Shown: piece by piece, positions 17,249-25,980 of the stretch | How positions within the stretch are numbered: the first letter of the stretch is position 1 | How the letters are laid out: each line of letters starts with the position of its first letter | NCBI GenBank assembly: GCA_934547065.1 | Contig: CAKTEF010000005.1 | Span: forward strand, 29,957-93,956 | Length of the DNA: 64,000 nt | Direction of reading: 5' to 3' | Source: an uncultured Faecalibacterium sp. | GTDB lineage: Bacteria > Bacillota > Clostridia > Oscillospirales > Ruminococcaceae | The notes under the pieces: model-generated | Databases searched by the model: none | Told to the model about the DNA's origin: nothing | What the model saw: the letters and a program-made list of their open reading frames with translations, nothing else | Made by a program: the position numbers and the translations under genes

Positions 17249-18306
17249 TGGGGGGTATACGGCGTGATGCCGCCCTCCGTGAACGAATAGCAGTGGTCGT
17301 ACACGGCCAGCGCCATGTCCCACAGCGGCAGGCTGGCCACGGCCCCGGTGCCCTCGCCCAGGTGGAGCCCGGCGGTGAGCAGGGGAGCCTTGCCCAGCGC
17401 TTCCAGCACCAGGCGGGCGGCAGGCTCGCTGGAACAGTGGCTGGCGAACACGGCTTTGGCGGCAGCCGGGCACAGGCACACGGCGCACAGGGCCGCCACG
17501 CCGCTGATAAAGCCATCCATCACAATGGGCACCTGTTCCAGTGCGCCGCCCAGAAAGACCCCGGCAAGCCCGGCAATGTCGAAGCCGCCCAGCTTGCTCA
17601 ATACGTCCAGCGGGTCGGCGGCATCGGGGGCGTTGACGGCAATGCCCCGCCGGATGGCATCCCGCTTGCGGGCAAGCCCCGCGTCCGAAAGCCCGGCTCC
17701 CCGGCCGGTCATCACCTCCACGGGCCGGCCCAGCAGAACGGCGGCCACCGCGCTGGACGTGGTGGTGTTGCCGATGCCCATTTCGCCGGTGGCCAGCAGG
17801 GAAAACCCGGCTGCTTTCTGCGCCCGGACCAGCCCGATGCCCCTGGCAATGGCTTCCAGGGCCTCGGCGCGGGTCATGGCCGGGCCTTTGGTAAAGTCCT
17901 GCGTTCCGGCGGCGATGCGGCAGTTCTGCACGCCCGGCACCAAGGCCCCGGCCATGCCGATGTCCACGGGTACCACCTCGCACCGGGCCGCATTTGCCAT
18001 CTGGCAGACGCTGGTGCGCCGCAGCGCAAGGCTCTGGGCCACGGCACGGGTCACGCTCTGGTCGGTCTGGCTCACGCCCTGGGCCACCACGCCGTTGTCG
18101 GCGCAGAGCACCAGAACCGCCCGGCGCGGGAACGCAAGCCGGGCGGTCCCGGTCAGGGCGGCGGCATCCTCCAGCAGCGTTTCCAGCGCGCCCAGCCCGC
18201 CCAGGGGCTTGGCAAGGCCCGACCAGTGGGCGTGTGCCGCCGCGCGGGCGGCTTCGTCCGCCGGGGAAATGGTGGAAAGCAGCTGGTTCAGTTCCGATTC
18301 CGTCAT
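17242..18306 (-). CDS. cobT: Nicotinate-nucleotide:dimethylbenzimidazole phosphoribosyltransferase
   Basis: 354 residues. Motifs: KPLGGLGALE, the ADNGVVAQGVSQ stretch, GEMGIGNTTTSSA, GRGAGL, and a C-terminal LHLGEGTGA with the catalytic Glu. It makes alpha-ribazole-5'-phosphate from the lower base and nicotinate mononucleotide. No bza or bluB gene for making the base is visible, so the base may be salvaged or made elsewhere. The start overlaps cbiA by 4 bases. Confidence 0.96.
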   Translation of the reverse strand: MTESELNQLLSTISPADEAARAAAHAHWSGLAKPLGGLGALETLLEDAAALTGTARLAFPRRAVLVLCADNGVVAQGVSQTDQSVTRAVAQSLALRRTSVCQMANAARCEVVPVDIGMAGALVPGVQNCRIAAGTQDFTKGPAMTRAEALEAIARGIGLVRAQKAAGFSLLATGEMGIGNTTTSSAVAAVLLGRPVEVMTGRGAGLSDAGLARKRDAIRRGIAVNAPDAADPLDVLSKLGGFDIAGLAGVFLGGALEQVPIVMDGFISGVAALCAVCLCPAAAKAVFASHCSSEPAARLVLEALGKAPLLTAGLHLGEGTGAVASLPLWDMALAVYDHCYSFTEGGITPYTPQC

Positions 18307-19646
18307 GGGGTCTGCTCCTTTTGTATGTAACGCGCGGCGGCCTCCGCAAAGCGCCGGGGCAAAGGGGTGTCTGCCCAGTACAGGTGCGGGAAACCGGCGT
18401 AAAAATGTTCGTTTGCAAAGCCGCAGGCCCAGGTGCGGCCGTCGGCCTTGCGGGCGGTCAAGGCACTGCCGTTTGCCGTGGAGTCCCAGTGGTGGAACTC
18501 ATGCACCGGCAGGGGTTCCCCGGCGCGGAACAGCAGGCTGTCGGCCTGGGCGGTCAGCTGCGCATAGCCAAAGCGGACCAGCCGCCCCACTTTTATGCCG
18601 CTGCCCGGCAGCACGCCTGCCATGGGCCACACGGCACCATTGGCATCTTCCAGCGTCTGGCCCAGATAGAGGAAGCCGCCGCACTCGGCCACGGTGGGCA
18701 GGCCGTGCTCAATGGCCTGCCGGATCAAAGTGCGCAGGGCGGTGTTCCGGCTCAACGGCTCCGCATACAGCTCCGGGTAGCCGCCCGGCAGGTACAGCCC
18801 GCCGATGTCCGGCGGCAGGGAGGCATCCTGCACCGGGCTGAAAAAAGCAAGCTCGGCTCCGGCATCTTCCAGCGCTTCCAGTGTTTCGGCGTAGGCAAAG
18901 CAGAACGCTTCATCCCGCGCCACGGCAATGCGGGTGTGCGGCGGGCAGGCGGGGGTGGAACGGAAAACGGGAGCGGGGCGGCCGGTCACAGCGGCAAGCT
19001 TGTCCCAGTCCATCACCAGCGCGTCGGCCAGCCGGGCGAGCTTCTGCTGCAAGTCCGCGATCTCCCCGGCGGTTTTCAGCCCCAGGTGGCGGCTCTCAAT
19101 GGCGGCATCCGGCAGCTGGGGCAGATACCCCAGCACCGGCAGGCCCGTTTCGGTTTCCAGCATCGGAGCCAGCAGGGCATACAGGCGGGCAGAGCAGCCG
19201 TTGAGCAGGATGCCTGCCAGATGGCTGGGCGTGCGGAACGTGTTCAGCCCGTTGATCTGTGCCGCCAGTGTCAGGCTGGCCCCCTTGGGCTGGATTACCA
19301 GCAGAACCGGCAGGCCCAGCGTGTCGGCCGTGTGCCAGGCACTGGCCTGGGCGGTCAGTCCCTGTCCGTCGTAAAAGCCCATGGCCCCCTCGCACACGGC
19401 GGCTCCGTGCCCGGCTGCGTGCCGTGCGTAGAGTCGGCGGGCCGTTTCGGGCGTGGAGAAAAACAGATCCAGGTTATGGCTCTCCACCCCCAGCACGGCC
19501 CGGTGGAACATGGGGTCGATGTAATCCGGCCCGCACTTGAACGCACAGGGGTCCGCGCCGCGCCGCTTCAGTGCGGCCAGCAGCGCACAGGTCAGGGTGG
19601 TCTTGCCGCTGCCGGAACAAGGGGCGGCTACCAGAAACTGGATCAT
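18303..19646 (-). CDS. cbiA: Cobyrinic acid a,c-diamide synthase CbiA
   Basis: 447 residues from the ATG at 19646, which overlaps cbiET by 4 bases. The N-terminal ATPase domain has the P-loop APCSGSGKTT, CGPDYIDPMFH and EGAMGFYDG. The C-terminal glutaminase domain has GLYLPGGYPELYA and Cys in AECGGFLYLG near residue 319. It performs the first two glutamine-dependent amidations of the corrin ring. Confidence 0.95.
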   Translation of the reverse strand: MIQFLVAAPCSGSGKTTLTCALLAALKRRGADPCAFKCGPDYIDPMFHRAVLGVESHNLDLFFSTPETARRLYARHAAGHGAAVCEGAMGFYDGQGLTAQASAWHTADTLGLPVLLVIQPKGASLTLAAQINGLNTFRTPSHLAGILLNGCSARLYALLAPMLETETGLPVLGYLPQLPDAAIESRHLGLKTAGEIADLQQKLARLADALVMDWDKLAAVTGRPAPVFRSTPACPPHTRIAVARDEAFCFAYAETLEALEDAGAELAFFSPVQDASLPPDIGGLYLPGGYPELYAEPLSRNTALRTLIRQAIEHGLPTVAECGGFLYLGQTLEDANGAVWPMAGVLPGSGIKVGRLVRFGYAQLTAQADSLLFRAGEPLPVHEFHHWDSTANGSALTARKADGRTWACGFANEHFYAGFPHLYWADTPLPRRFAEAAARYIQKEQTP

Positions 19647-20845
19647 CTGCGTTCTCCTGTAATGAGGAAGATGGGGTTGTTGGCCATCAGCAGGTGGAGC
19701 CTGCCCGCCGGTTTTGTGCGGCTGACGGCCAGCTGAGTGACTTCGGCGGAAAGGCCGTGTGCCGTTAAGGCGGCCACGGCAGCGCTCAGGGTCTCCAGCG
19801 CAATGGCGGAAATACAGAGGCGGGCCTCCGGGTTCTTTTCCAGCACCGCGTCCACCACGGCTTCCATGCCGCCCTTGGTGCCGCCGATGAACACGGCATC
19901 CGGGGCGGGCAGGGGGGCCAGCGCGGCGGGGGCCCGGCCCTCGATCAGGGTCAGGTTGCAGGCGTGGAATTTCTCCCGGTTTTGGCGGATGAGGGCGCAG
20001 GCGGCGGGGTCGCACTCCACGGCATACACTTTCCCGCGCGGGGCGGCCAGTGCCAGCTCCACGCTCACACTGCCGGTACCGGCACCCACGTCCCACAGCG
20101 TTTCGGCAGGCTGTACCGCCAGCTTTGCCAGCGCGGCGGCCCGCACTTCCTGCTTGGTCATGGGGACCTCGCCGCGCAGGAACGCCTCATCCGGCAGGCC
20201 CTGGGTGCGGCGGAGCGGCTGGGGAAGATGCTCGATGAGCAATACGCTCAGAGAAGCAAACTGTTTTTGTGCAAACTGCTCCGCAGTGCCAAAAAAGATG
20301 GTCTCAGCCGGGGTGCCCAGGTTCTCGCCGACGATGGCGTGGGCATCGCCCAGCCCGGCAGCCGCCAGTTGGCCGCAGAGGGCGGCAGGGCTGTTCTCCC
20401 CGCCGGTCAGGAAAAACACCGGGCCGGGCGCGGCATCCAGGCACTCGGCCACCGGGTCGCAGGCACAGCCGTGGGCCGAAACGAGCTTCCAACCCTGCCA
20501 GGGCCTGCCGATGGCGGCGGCCAGCAGCTGCACGCTGGAAAGGCCGGGCAGCACCCGGCAGGAGATGCCGAACGCCCGCAGCATGGGCAGCAGCTGGGCG
20601 GCCCCGGAGTAAAAGCCGGTGTCGCCGCTGTACACAAGGGCGGTCTCAGCCTCCGGCGCTTCGGCCAGGCAGGCCAGGATCTCCTCCGGCTTGTACAGGG
20701 CTTTCCGGTTGGGGGTGCAGCCCTCCGGCAGCTGCTCCAGCAGCCGCCTGGCCCCCAGGATGCGGTCCGCCTTTTGCAGGGCGGCAAGCCCCTGGGCCGT
20801 GAACGTCTCCGGTGTGCCGGAGCCCATGCCGATCAGTGTGATCAT
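19643..20845 (-). CDS. cbiET: Precorrin-6Y C5,15-methyltransferase (decarboxylating), CbiE-CbiT fusion
   Basis: 400 residues. Residues ~1-205 are a tetrapyrrole methylase domain (ITLIGMGSGTPETFT, VYSGDTGFYSGA) for C-5 methylation. Residues ~210-400 are a Rossmann methyltransferase domain (WDVGAGTGSVSVELAL, VECDPAACALI, FIGGTKGGM) for C-15 methylation and acetate decarboxylation. Both activities are fused, as in CobL. It overlaps cbiJ and cbiA by 4 bases each. Confidence 0.95.
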   Translation of the reverse strand: MITLIGMGSGTPETFTAQGLAALQKADRILGARRLLEQLPEGCTPNRKALYKPEEILACLAEAPEAETALVYSGDTGFYSGAAQLLPMLRAFGISCRVLPGLSSVQLLAAAIGRPWQGWKLVSAHGCACDPVAECLDAAPGPVFFLTGGENSPAALCGQLAAAGLGDAHAIVGENLGTPAETIFFGTAEQFAQKQFASLSVLLIEHLPQPLRRTQGLPDEAFLRGEVPMTKQEVRAAALAKLAVQPAETLWDVGAGTGSVSVELALAAPRGKVYAVECDPAACALIRQNREKFHACNLTLIEGRAPAALAPLPAPDAVFIGGTKGGMEAVVDAVLEKNPEARLCISAIALETLSAAVAALTAHGLSAEVTQLAVSRTKPAGRLHLLMANNPIFLITGERR

Positions 20846-21579
20846 GACAGCATCTCCTTACAGCGTTTCAAGATCTGCTCTGCGGTCTCGCCCTGTTCGA
20901 CCGGGCGGCGGAGGACGATGAGCTGTGTGCCGGTGTCTGCGGCGGCCTGCGCCTTTTCGGCAAAACCGCCTGCCGCGCCGCCGTCTTTGGTGACCAGGAA
21001 GCGGATGGTGAATTGTTCCAGCAGGGCGCGGTTCAGCGCGTAGGAGAAGGGCCCCTGCATGGCGATGATATTTTTGTGGGGGATGTGTGCCTCCTCGCAG
21101 GCAGCGATGCTTTCCGGCGTGGGCAGCACGCGGGGGAACAGCCGTTCCGGCTCCACGGGGGCAAAGGCGGCAAGCTCTTTGGCCCCGGTGGTCAGCAGGA
21201 CATTCCCGGTGGTTTCGGCCAGAAAGGCGGCGGCGTGGGCCGCACCGGAAAAGGTCATGCTTCCGGCGGGCAGCGGGCTCTGGGCGCGCAGCAGGCGGTG
21301 GTATTCCACCCCGGCGGCGGTGCAGGCGGCACGGACGTTCCGGGTGGCATCCACCGCGTAGGGGTGGGTGGCATCCACGCACAGATCCATGCCATGCAGC
21401 AAGGCGGCCATCTCCTCCGGGGCCAGCCGCCCGCAGTGGACGGTGATGCCGGAAACATCGCCCTGCTCCTCGGCCCCCAGGGGCGTGGCCACGCTGACCA
21501 GCACTTCGGCCCCCAGTGCGGCCAGCTGCCTGGAGAACACGCGGCCCTCGGTGGTGCCGCTGAATACCAGCACGTTCAT
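20842..21579 (-). CDS. cbiJ: Cobalt-precorrin-6A reductase CbiJ/CobK
   Basis: 245 residues. The N terminus LVFSGTTEGR is a dinucleotide-binding start typical of CobK/CbiJ, followed by DATHPYAVDATRNVR and a late FLVTKDGGAAGGFAEK segment. It reduces the corrin ring with NAD(P)H. The start at 21579 overlaps the cbiH stop by 4 bases. Confidence 0.93.
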   Translation of the reverse strand: MNVLVFSGTTEGRVFSRQLAALGAEVLVSVATPLGAEEQGDVSGITVHCGRLAPEEMAALLHGMDLCVDATHPYAVDATRNVRAACTAAGVEYHRLLRAQSPLPAGSMTFSGAAHAAAFLAETTGNVLLTTGAKELAAFAPVEPERLFPRVLPTPESIAACEEAHIPHKNIIAMQGPFSYALNRALLEQFTIRFLVTKDGGAAGGFAEKAQAAADTGTQLIVLRRPVEQGETAEQILKRCKEMLS

Positions 21580-22310
21580 CCGCGGTACCCCCTGGGCGTG
21601 ACCATCCGGCCCTGCAGCTGCCGGGTTTCGGCGTTGCCGATGAACACGGTGGTGAACATATCCACCGGAGTCTGTTCCAGCTCGGCCAGGGTCAGGATAC
21701 GGTGTTCCTGCCCGGCGCGGCCAATGTTGCGCACCAGGCCGCAGACCGTGGCCGGGGCCTTGCCGTGGGCCAGCAAAATGCGCACGGCCCGCGCCAGGTA
21801 GTCCGGCCTGCCCTTGGAGGAGGGATTGTACAGTGCGATGCAGAAATCCCCCAGGGCCGCAGCCTGCAGCCGCCGCTCGATCACGGCCCACGGGGTGAGC
21901 CGGTCCGAAAGGGAGATCACACAGAAATCGTGGGCCAGCGGGGCCCCCAGCACGGCTCCGCCGCTGAGCGCGGCCGTCAGGCCGGGCACCACTTCCACCG
22001 TGACCTGCGGAAAATCCTGCGCCAGTTCCAGCAGGGGGCTTGCCATGCCGTAGACCCCGGCATCGCCGGAGCAGACCAGCGCCACCGTTTTGCCGCTTTG
22101 CGCCGTTTCCAGCGCCCAGCGGCAGCGGTCCAGCTCTTTGGTCATGCCGGTGGAATAATAGATCTTGTCCGGGAAACAGGGCCGCACAAGGTCTAAGTAG
22201 ACCGTATAGCCGCACAGCACCTCCGCGGTCTGCAAGGCGCTCTGCGCCTGTGCGGTCAGAAACTGCGATCCGCCGGGGCCAAGCCCGACCACAAAAAGAG
22301 TCTCAGACAT
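21576..22310 (-). CDS. cbiH: Precorrin-3B C17-methyltransferase CbiH/CobJ
   Basis: 244 residues. SAM-dependent tetrapyrrole methylase fold: VVGLGPGGSQFLT, GYTVYLDLV, SGDAGVYGMA, PGLTAALSGGAVLGAPLAHDF and ALYNPSSKGR. It methylates C-17 with ring contraction in the anaerobic route. The start at 22310 overlaps cbiG by 8 bases. Confidence 0.95.
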   Translation of the reverse strand: MSETLFVVGLGPGGSQFLTAQAQSALQTAEVLCGYTVYLDLVRPCFPDKIYYSTGMTKELDRCRWALETAQSGKTVALVCSGDAGVYGMASPLLELAQDFPQVTVEVVPGLTAALSGGAVLGAPLAHDFCVISLSDRLTPWAVIERRLQAAALGDFCIALYNPSSKGRPDYLARAVRILLAHGKAPATVCGLVRNIGRAGQEHRILTLAELEQTPVDMFTTVFIGNAETRQLQGRMVTPRGYRG

Positions 22311-23301
22311 CCTGCCACCTCCAATCCGGGGCATAGGGACGGGCCGCCAGCGCAAACGTTACGCCGCCGCCCGCCTGTTTTGGGAAGATCAGTGTGCCGC
22401 CGCTGGCCAGGACCGCCGCCCGCTCACATACATTGTCCACGCCCGTGACGCTTTGCACAAAGGGCGAGGGGGTAAAGCAGCCGGGGGCCGTTTGCAGCTG
22501 CCCGGCAGAGGAAAAGGAAACGGGCCAGCCGTGGCTTTGGCAGAACGCCAGCAGGCCGGGTTCCTTCTGCTTGAGGTCGATGCTGGCCGCCGCCGTGATG
22601 CCCTGGGGCGCAAGGCCGTGTGCGGCACAAAACCCGGCAAAGGCCGTTTCCAGCTGCTCTGCCGTGGTGCCCCGGCGGCAGCCGATGCCCAGCACCCCGA
22701 TGTGCGGGATCAGGTGCAGCGCCTGCCCGGCGGGGGTCAGGGTCAGGGCAAAATCGGCCGCTTCCTGCGCCGGGGCCGGGACGATGCCCTCCGGCAGCGG
22801 CCCGGCAATGGGAAACGCCGACCAGAACGTTACCGGCTGGCCCGCCAGCAGCTTTGCACTGACGCGCTTGATGCGTGCCGTCTCTAAAACCGTGCAGCCC
22901 TGGCGCACGGCCCAGCTGTCCACGGCAAACAGGCCGTTGGCATCGGTGGCCGTGGTGATCACTGGCACGGCCCCGCAGACGGCGGCCAGCCGCTGCGCCA
23001 GGGCGTTGGCCCCGCCCAGGTGGCCGGACAGCACCGGCACGGCAAAGCGTCCGCATTCATCCACCACCACTACGGCGGGGTCGCTGGCCTTGCTGCGGCA
23101 GTGGGGCGAAATGGCCCGCACCGCGATCCCCACGGCCCCCACAAAGATCAGGGCATCCGTCCGGGCAAACTGCTCGGCCGTCCAGCTGGTAAGACTGGGC
23201 CCGCCGTGGCCGCACCGGGCCACGCTGCCGGGCAGTGCGGCGGCAAGCCGGTTGGCCAGTGCCAGCCCTTTTTCCGTAAAGGCAAGATAGGCGCAGGTCA
23301 T
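22303..23301 (-). CDS. cbiG: Cobalt-precorrin-5A hydrolase CbiG
   Basis: 332 residues. The N-terminal and central domains have FVGAVGIAVRAISPH, VVVVDECGRFAVPVLSGHLGGAN and TTATDANG; the C-terminal domain has GVLGIGCRRGT, AASIDLKQKEPGLL and SVTGVDNVCERAA. It opens the delta-lactone and releases the C-2 unit as acetaldehyde. CbiG marks the oxygen-independent pathway. The start overlaps cbiF by 4 bases. Confidence 0.95.
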   Translation of the reverse strand: MTCAYLAFTEKGLALANRLAAALPGSVARCGHGGPSLTSWTAEQFARTDALIFVGAVGIAVRAISPHCRSKASDPAVVVVDECGRFAVPVLSGHLGGANALAQRLAAVCGAVPVITTATDANGLFAVDSWAVRQGCTVLETARIKRVSAKLLAGQPVTFWSAFPIAGPLPEGIVPAPAQEAADFALTLTPAGQALHLIPHIGVLGIGCRRGTTAEQLETAFAGFCAAHGLAPQGITAAASIDLKQKEPGLLAFCQSHGWPVSFSSAGQLQTAPGCFTPSPFVQSVTGVDNVCERAAVLASGGTLIFPKQAGGGVTFALAARPYAPDWRWQDV

Positions 23302-24059
23302 TGTGCGGCCCCCTTGCGGAATGCAGTGGTAAAAGCGGGGTCGTAGAGCTTGCTGCGCTCGTACTGCGTGCCCAGGAAATCGCCCACCACGATCAGGGCC
23401 GTTTTGGTGATGCCGTTTTTCCGGGTGCTCTCGGCCAGGGTGCCCACGGTGCAGCGCACCACTTTTTGCTCCGGCCAGCTGGCCTTGTAGACCACGGCGG
23501 CCGGGGTGGCGGGGGTGTAGGCACCGCCTGCCAGCAAAGCGGCCTGCACCTTGTCGATCAGACCGATGGACAGGAAAATGACCATGGTGGCCCCGTGGGC
23601 GGCAAGGCCTGCCAGCTGCTCCTTTTCCGGGACCGGGGTGCGGCCCTCCATCCGGGTGATGATGACGGTCTGGCTGACCGTGGGCAGGGTGTACTCGGCG
23701 TTCAACGCCGCCGCCGCGCCGCAAAAGCTGGAAACGCCGGGCGTGTCGTCGTAGGGGATGCCGTCGGTGTCCAGTGCGTCCATCTGTTCCCGGATGGCAC
23801 CGTACAGGCAGGGGTCGCCGGTATGCAGCCGCACGGTGGTCCGGCGCGCAGCCTCCATCCGGCGCATCACGGCCAGCACCTGTTCCAGCGTCATCTCGGC
23901 GCTGTTGTAAATGGCACAGCCCGGTTTTGCCAGCCCCAGCAGGGCCGGGTTGACCAGGCTCCCGGCGTAGAGGATGCAGTCGGCCGCTTGCAGCAGGGCC
24001 GCGCCCCGCTGGGTGATCAGGTCCGGCGCGCCGGGGCCTGCGCCTACAAAATGTACCAT
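23298..24059 (-). CDS. cbiF: Cobalt-precorrin-4 C11-methyltransferase CbiF
   Basis: 253 residues. Motifs: VHFVGAGPGAPDLIT, YAGSLVNPALL, RLHTGDPCLYGAI, DDTPGVSSFCGAAAAL and the C-terminal VVYKASWPEQK. It methylates C-11 of cobalt-precorrin-4. Its ATG begins 1 base after the end of the cbiD fusion gene. Confidence 0.96.
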   Translation of the reverse strand: MVHFVGAGPGAPDLITQRGAALLQAADCILYAGSLVNPALLGLAKPGCAIYNSAEMTLEQVLAVMRRMEAARRTTVRLHTGDPCLYGAIREQMDALDTDGIPYDDTPGVSSFCGAAAALNAEYTLPTVSQTVIITRMEGRTPVPEKEQLAGLAAHGATMVIFLSIGLIDKVQAALLAGGAYTPATPAAVVYKASWPEQKVVRCTVGTLAESTRKNGITKTALIVVGDFLGTQYERSKLYDPAFTTAFRKGAAQ

Positions 24060-24060
24060 A

Positions 24061-25980
24061 TCAATGCTCCTTCCATTCGTTCAGCAGGCGGGCGGCCGGT
24101 TCGGTCGCGCCCAGCGGGCCATGCTGATTGGAGAACAGCACGGCCCCAACGCGGAACGCCCCGCCTGCCCGGCGGTCCAGATGCAGCTGGACCGCGGCCA
24201 GCAGGCTTTGCAGCACCGGCTCACGCAGGTTGGCGGCATCCAGCAGTTCCAGACAGGCATCCGTGGTGGCCGCGTTCATCAGGGCGGTACACACCTCCCG
24301 ACCGGCCCCGCACAGCGCCGCGTGGGCGCAGAACAACTCGGCGCGGCAGTCGGCTGTGTGGGAGTGCGTGTTCATGATGCCGCCCGCCAGCTTGCACAGC
24401 TTGCCCACATGGCCCACCAGCAGCACCTCGTCAAAACCTGCGGCAACCGCCATGTCCAGCGTGTCGCCGATGAAGTTGGAGGTCTTGACCACCGGGATCG
24501 CCGCAAACTCCGGGTACGCGGTGTGAAGATAGTCCAGCCCATAGTTGCCGGGGGCCAGGATCAGGCGGCGGGGCGTTCCGGCCCGGAGCGCGGCCTGCCC
24601 CATTTCCAGCTGGATGGTGTCCAGGATGGCCTGCTGGCTCATGGGCTCCACGATGCCGCTGGTGCCCAGAACCGAGAGCCCGCCCTCCACCCCGATGTGG
24701 GGGTTGAAAGTCCGTTTGGCCGCCTCCTCGCCGCCCCGGATGGAGACGGTCACGGCAAAGCCGCCGGGGTAGCAGGCGGTTTCCGCCTCCCGGTGCAGCG
24801 CCTCGGCGATCATCCTGCGGGGCACATGGTTGATGGCGGCTTCGCCCACAGGCTGGTCGAGGCCGGGTTTTGTCACCCGGCCCACGCCGGGCCCGGCGGC
24901 GATGGAAACGCCCGTCTTGTCCGGCTGCAGCTCCACGGCGGTCACCACGGGCAGGCCGGTGGTCACGTCAGCATCGTCGCCGCCGTCCTTTTCAATGGCG
25001 CACTCAGCCCCGGCTGCCGTTCTGCGGCAGAACAGCGGAGCCACCTCCACCACGATCCCCTTTGGCGTGCGCAGAGCCACGGTTTCGGGTGCGGCTCCGG
25101 TCAGAAGCAGGCGGGCCGCCCCGGCTGCCCCCAGCGCCGCGCAGGTCCCGGTGGTGTAGCCGCAGCGCAGCAGTTTCTGCCCGCTGCGGATGTAGTGTTC
25201 AAATTTGGGCTTGGCAGGCTTTGCCGGGCCGAACGCCGCCTGATACTGCGCGGCGGTCAGGCCATAAAGCGATCGGATGCTTTCCGGGGCAAAGGCCTGT
25301 TCCGGAGTCAGGACGGCGGAAACATGGGCCGGGGAGACGCAGACCACCGCATCAGCGATCTTCTGCGCCATGTCCAGCTCGTGCAGACTGACGATGACGG
25401 CCAGGTTCTGCTCGTGCGCCAGGATCTGCAGGATGGTCAGCAGCTCGATCTTGCCTTTGATGTCCAGAAAGGAGGTGGGCTCGTCCAGAAGGATCGCCTG
25501 CGGCTGCTGGCAGATGGCGCGGGCCAGCAGGATGCGCTGGCGCTGGCCGTCGCTGATGCGGTTGAAGTCACGGTCCGTCAGGTCAGCCGCCCCCACAAGG
25601 GCCAGCGCGTCCTGCACGGCCTGCCGATCGGCTGCGGAAAGAAGGCCCAGCCGCCCGGTGTAAGGGATGCGCCCGGCGGCGGCAAACTCAAAGCAGGTGG
25701 TCAGCTCGGTGCGGCGGGTGTGGGGCAGCATCAAAGCCAGCTTGCGGGCGCGGGCGTTGCCGGAATGATCCGCAAGGTCCTGACCGTCCAAAAGGACGGC
25801 CCCGCCCATGGGGGCCAGCTGGCCCGCCAGCGTTTTGAGCAGGGTGGATTTGCCCGCACCGTTGGGGCCGATGAGCACCAGCACCTGCCCGCGCTTTGCC
25901 CCCAGCGCAATGTCCTTTGCCAGGGGTGCTTTGCCGTAGCCGATGGCAAGGCTTTGGGCTTCACAAAACAGTTCGCTCAT
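24061..25980 (-). CDS. cbiD: ABC ATPase (BtuD/FecE-like) fused to cobalt-precorrin-5B C1-methyltransferase CbiD
   Basis: 639 residues in one uninterrupted frame. Residues ~1-250 are a complete FecE/BtuD-type ATPase: Walker A IGPNGAGKST, a signature read as ISDGQRQR instead of LSGGQ, Walker B AILLDEPTSFLD, and an H-loop VSLHELD. After a short Pro/Lys linker (~255-272), residues ~275-639 are a full CbiD: LLRCGYTTGTCAALGA, GTSGIVEPMSQQA, ILAPGNYGLDYL and VGHVGKLCKLAGG. The start overlaps btuC by 4 bases, so the ATPase half should power BtuC. The two jobs are normally separate proteins; the fusion joins transport to C-1 methylation. Family assignments are firm; coupling is inference. Confidence 0.92.
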   Translation of the reverse strand: MSELFCEAQSLAIGYGKAPLAKDIALGAKRGQVLVLIGPNGAGKSTLLKTLAGQLAPMGGAVLLDGQDLADHSGNARARKLALMLPHTRRTELTTCFEFAAAGRIPYTGRLGLLSAADRQAVQDALALVGAADLTDRDFNRISDGQRQRILLARAICQQPQAILLDEPTSFLDIKGKIELLTILQILAHEQNLAVIVSLHELDMAQKIADAVVCVSPAHVSAVLTPEQAFAPESIRSLYGLTAAQYQAAFGPAKPAKPKFEHYIRSGQKLLRCGYTTGTCAALGAAGAARLLLTGAAPETVALRTPKGIVVEVAPLFCRRTAAGAECAIEKDGGDDADVTTGLPVVTAVELQPDKTGVSIAAGPGVGRVTKPGLDQPVGEAAINHVPRRMIAEALHREAETACYPGGFAVTVSIRGGEEAAKRTFNPHIGVEGGLSVLGTSGIVEPMSQQAILDTIQLEMGQAALRAGTPRRLILAPGNYGLDYLHTAYPEFAAIPVVKTSNFIGDTLDMAVAAGFDEVLLVGHVGKLCKLAGGIMNTHSHTADCRAELFCAHAALCGAGREVCTALMNAATTDACLELLDAANLREPVLQSLLAAVQLHLDRRAGGAFRVGAVLFSNQHGPLGATEPAARLLNEWKEH

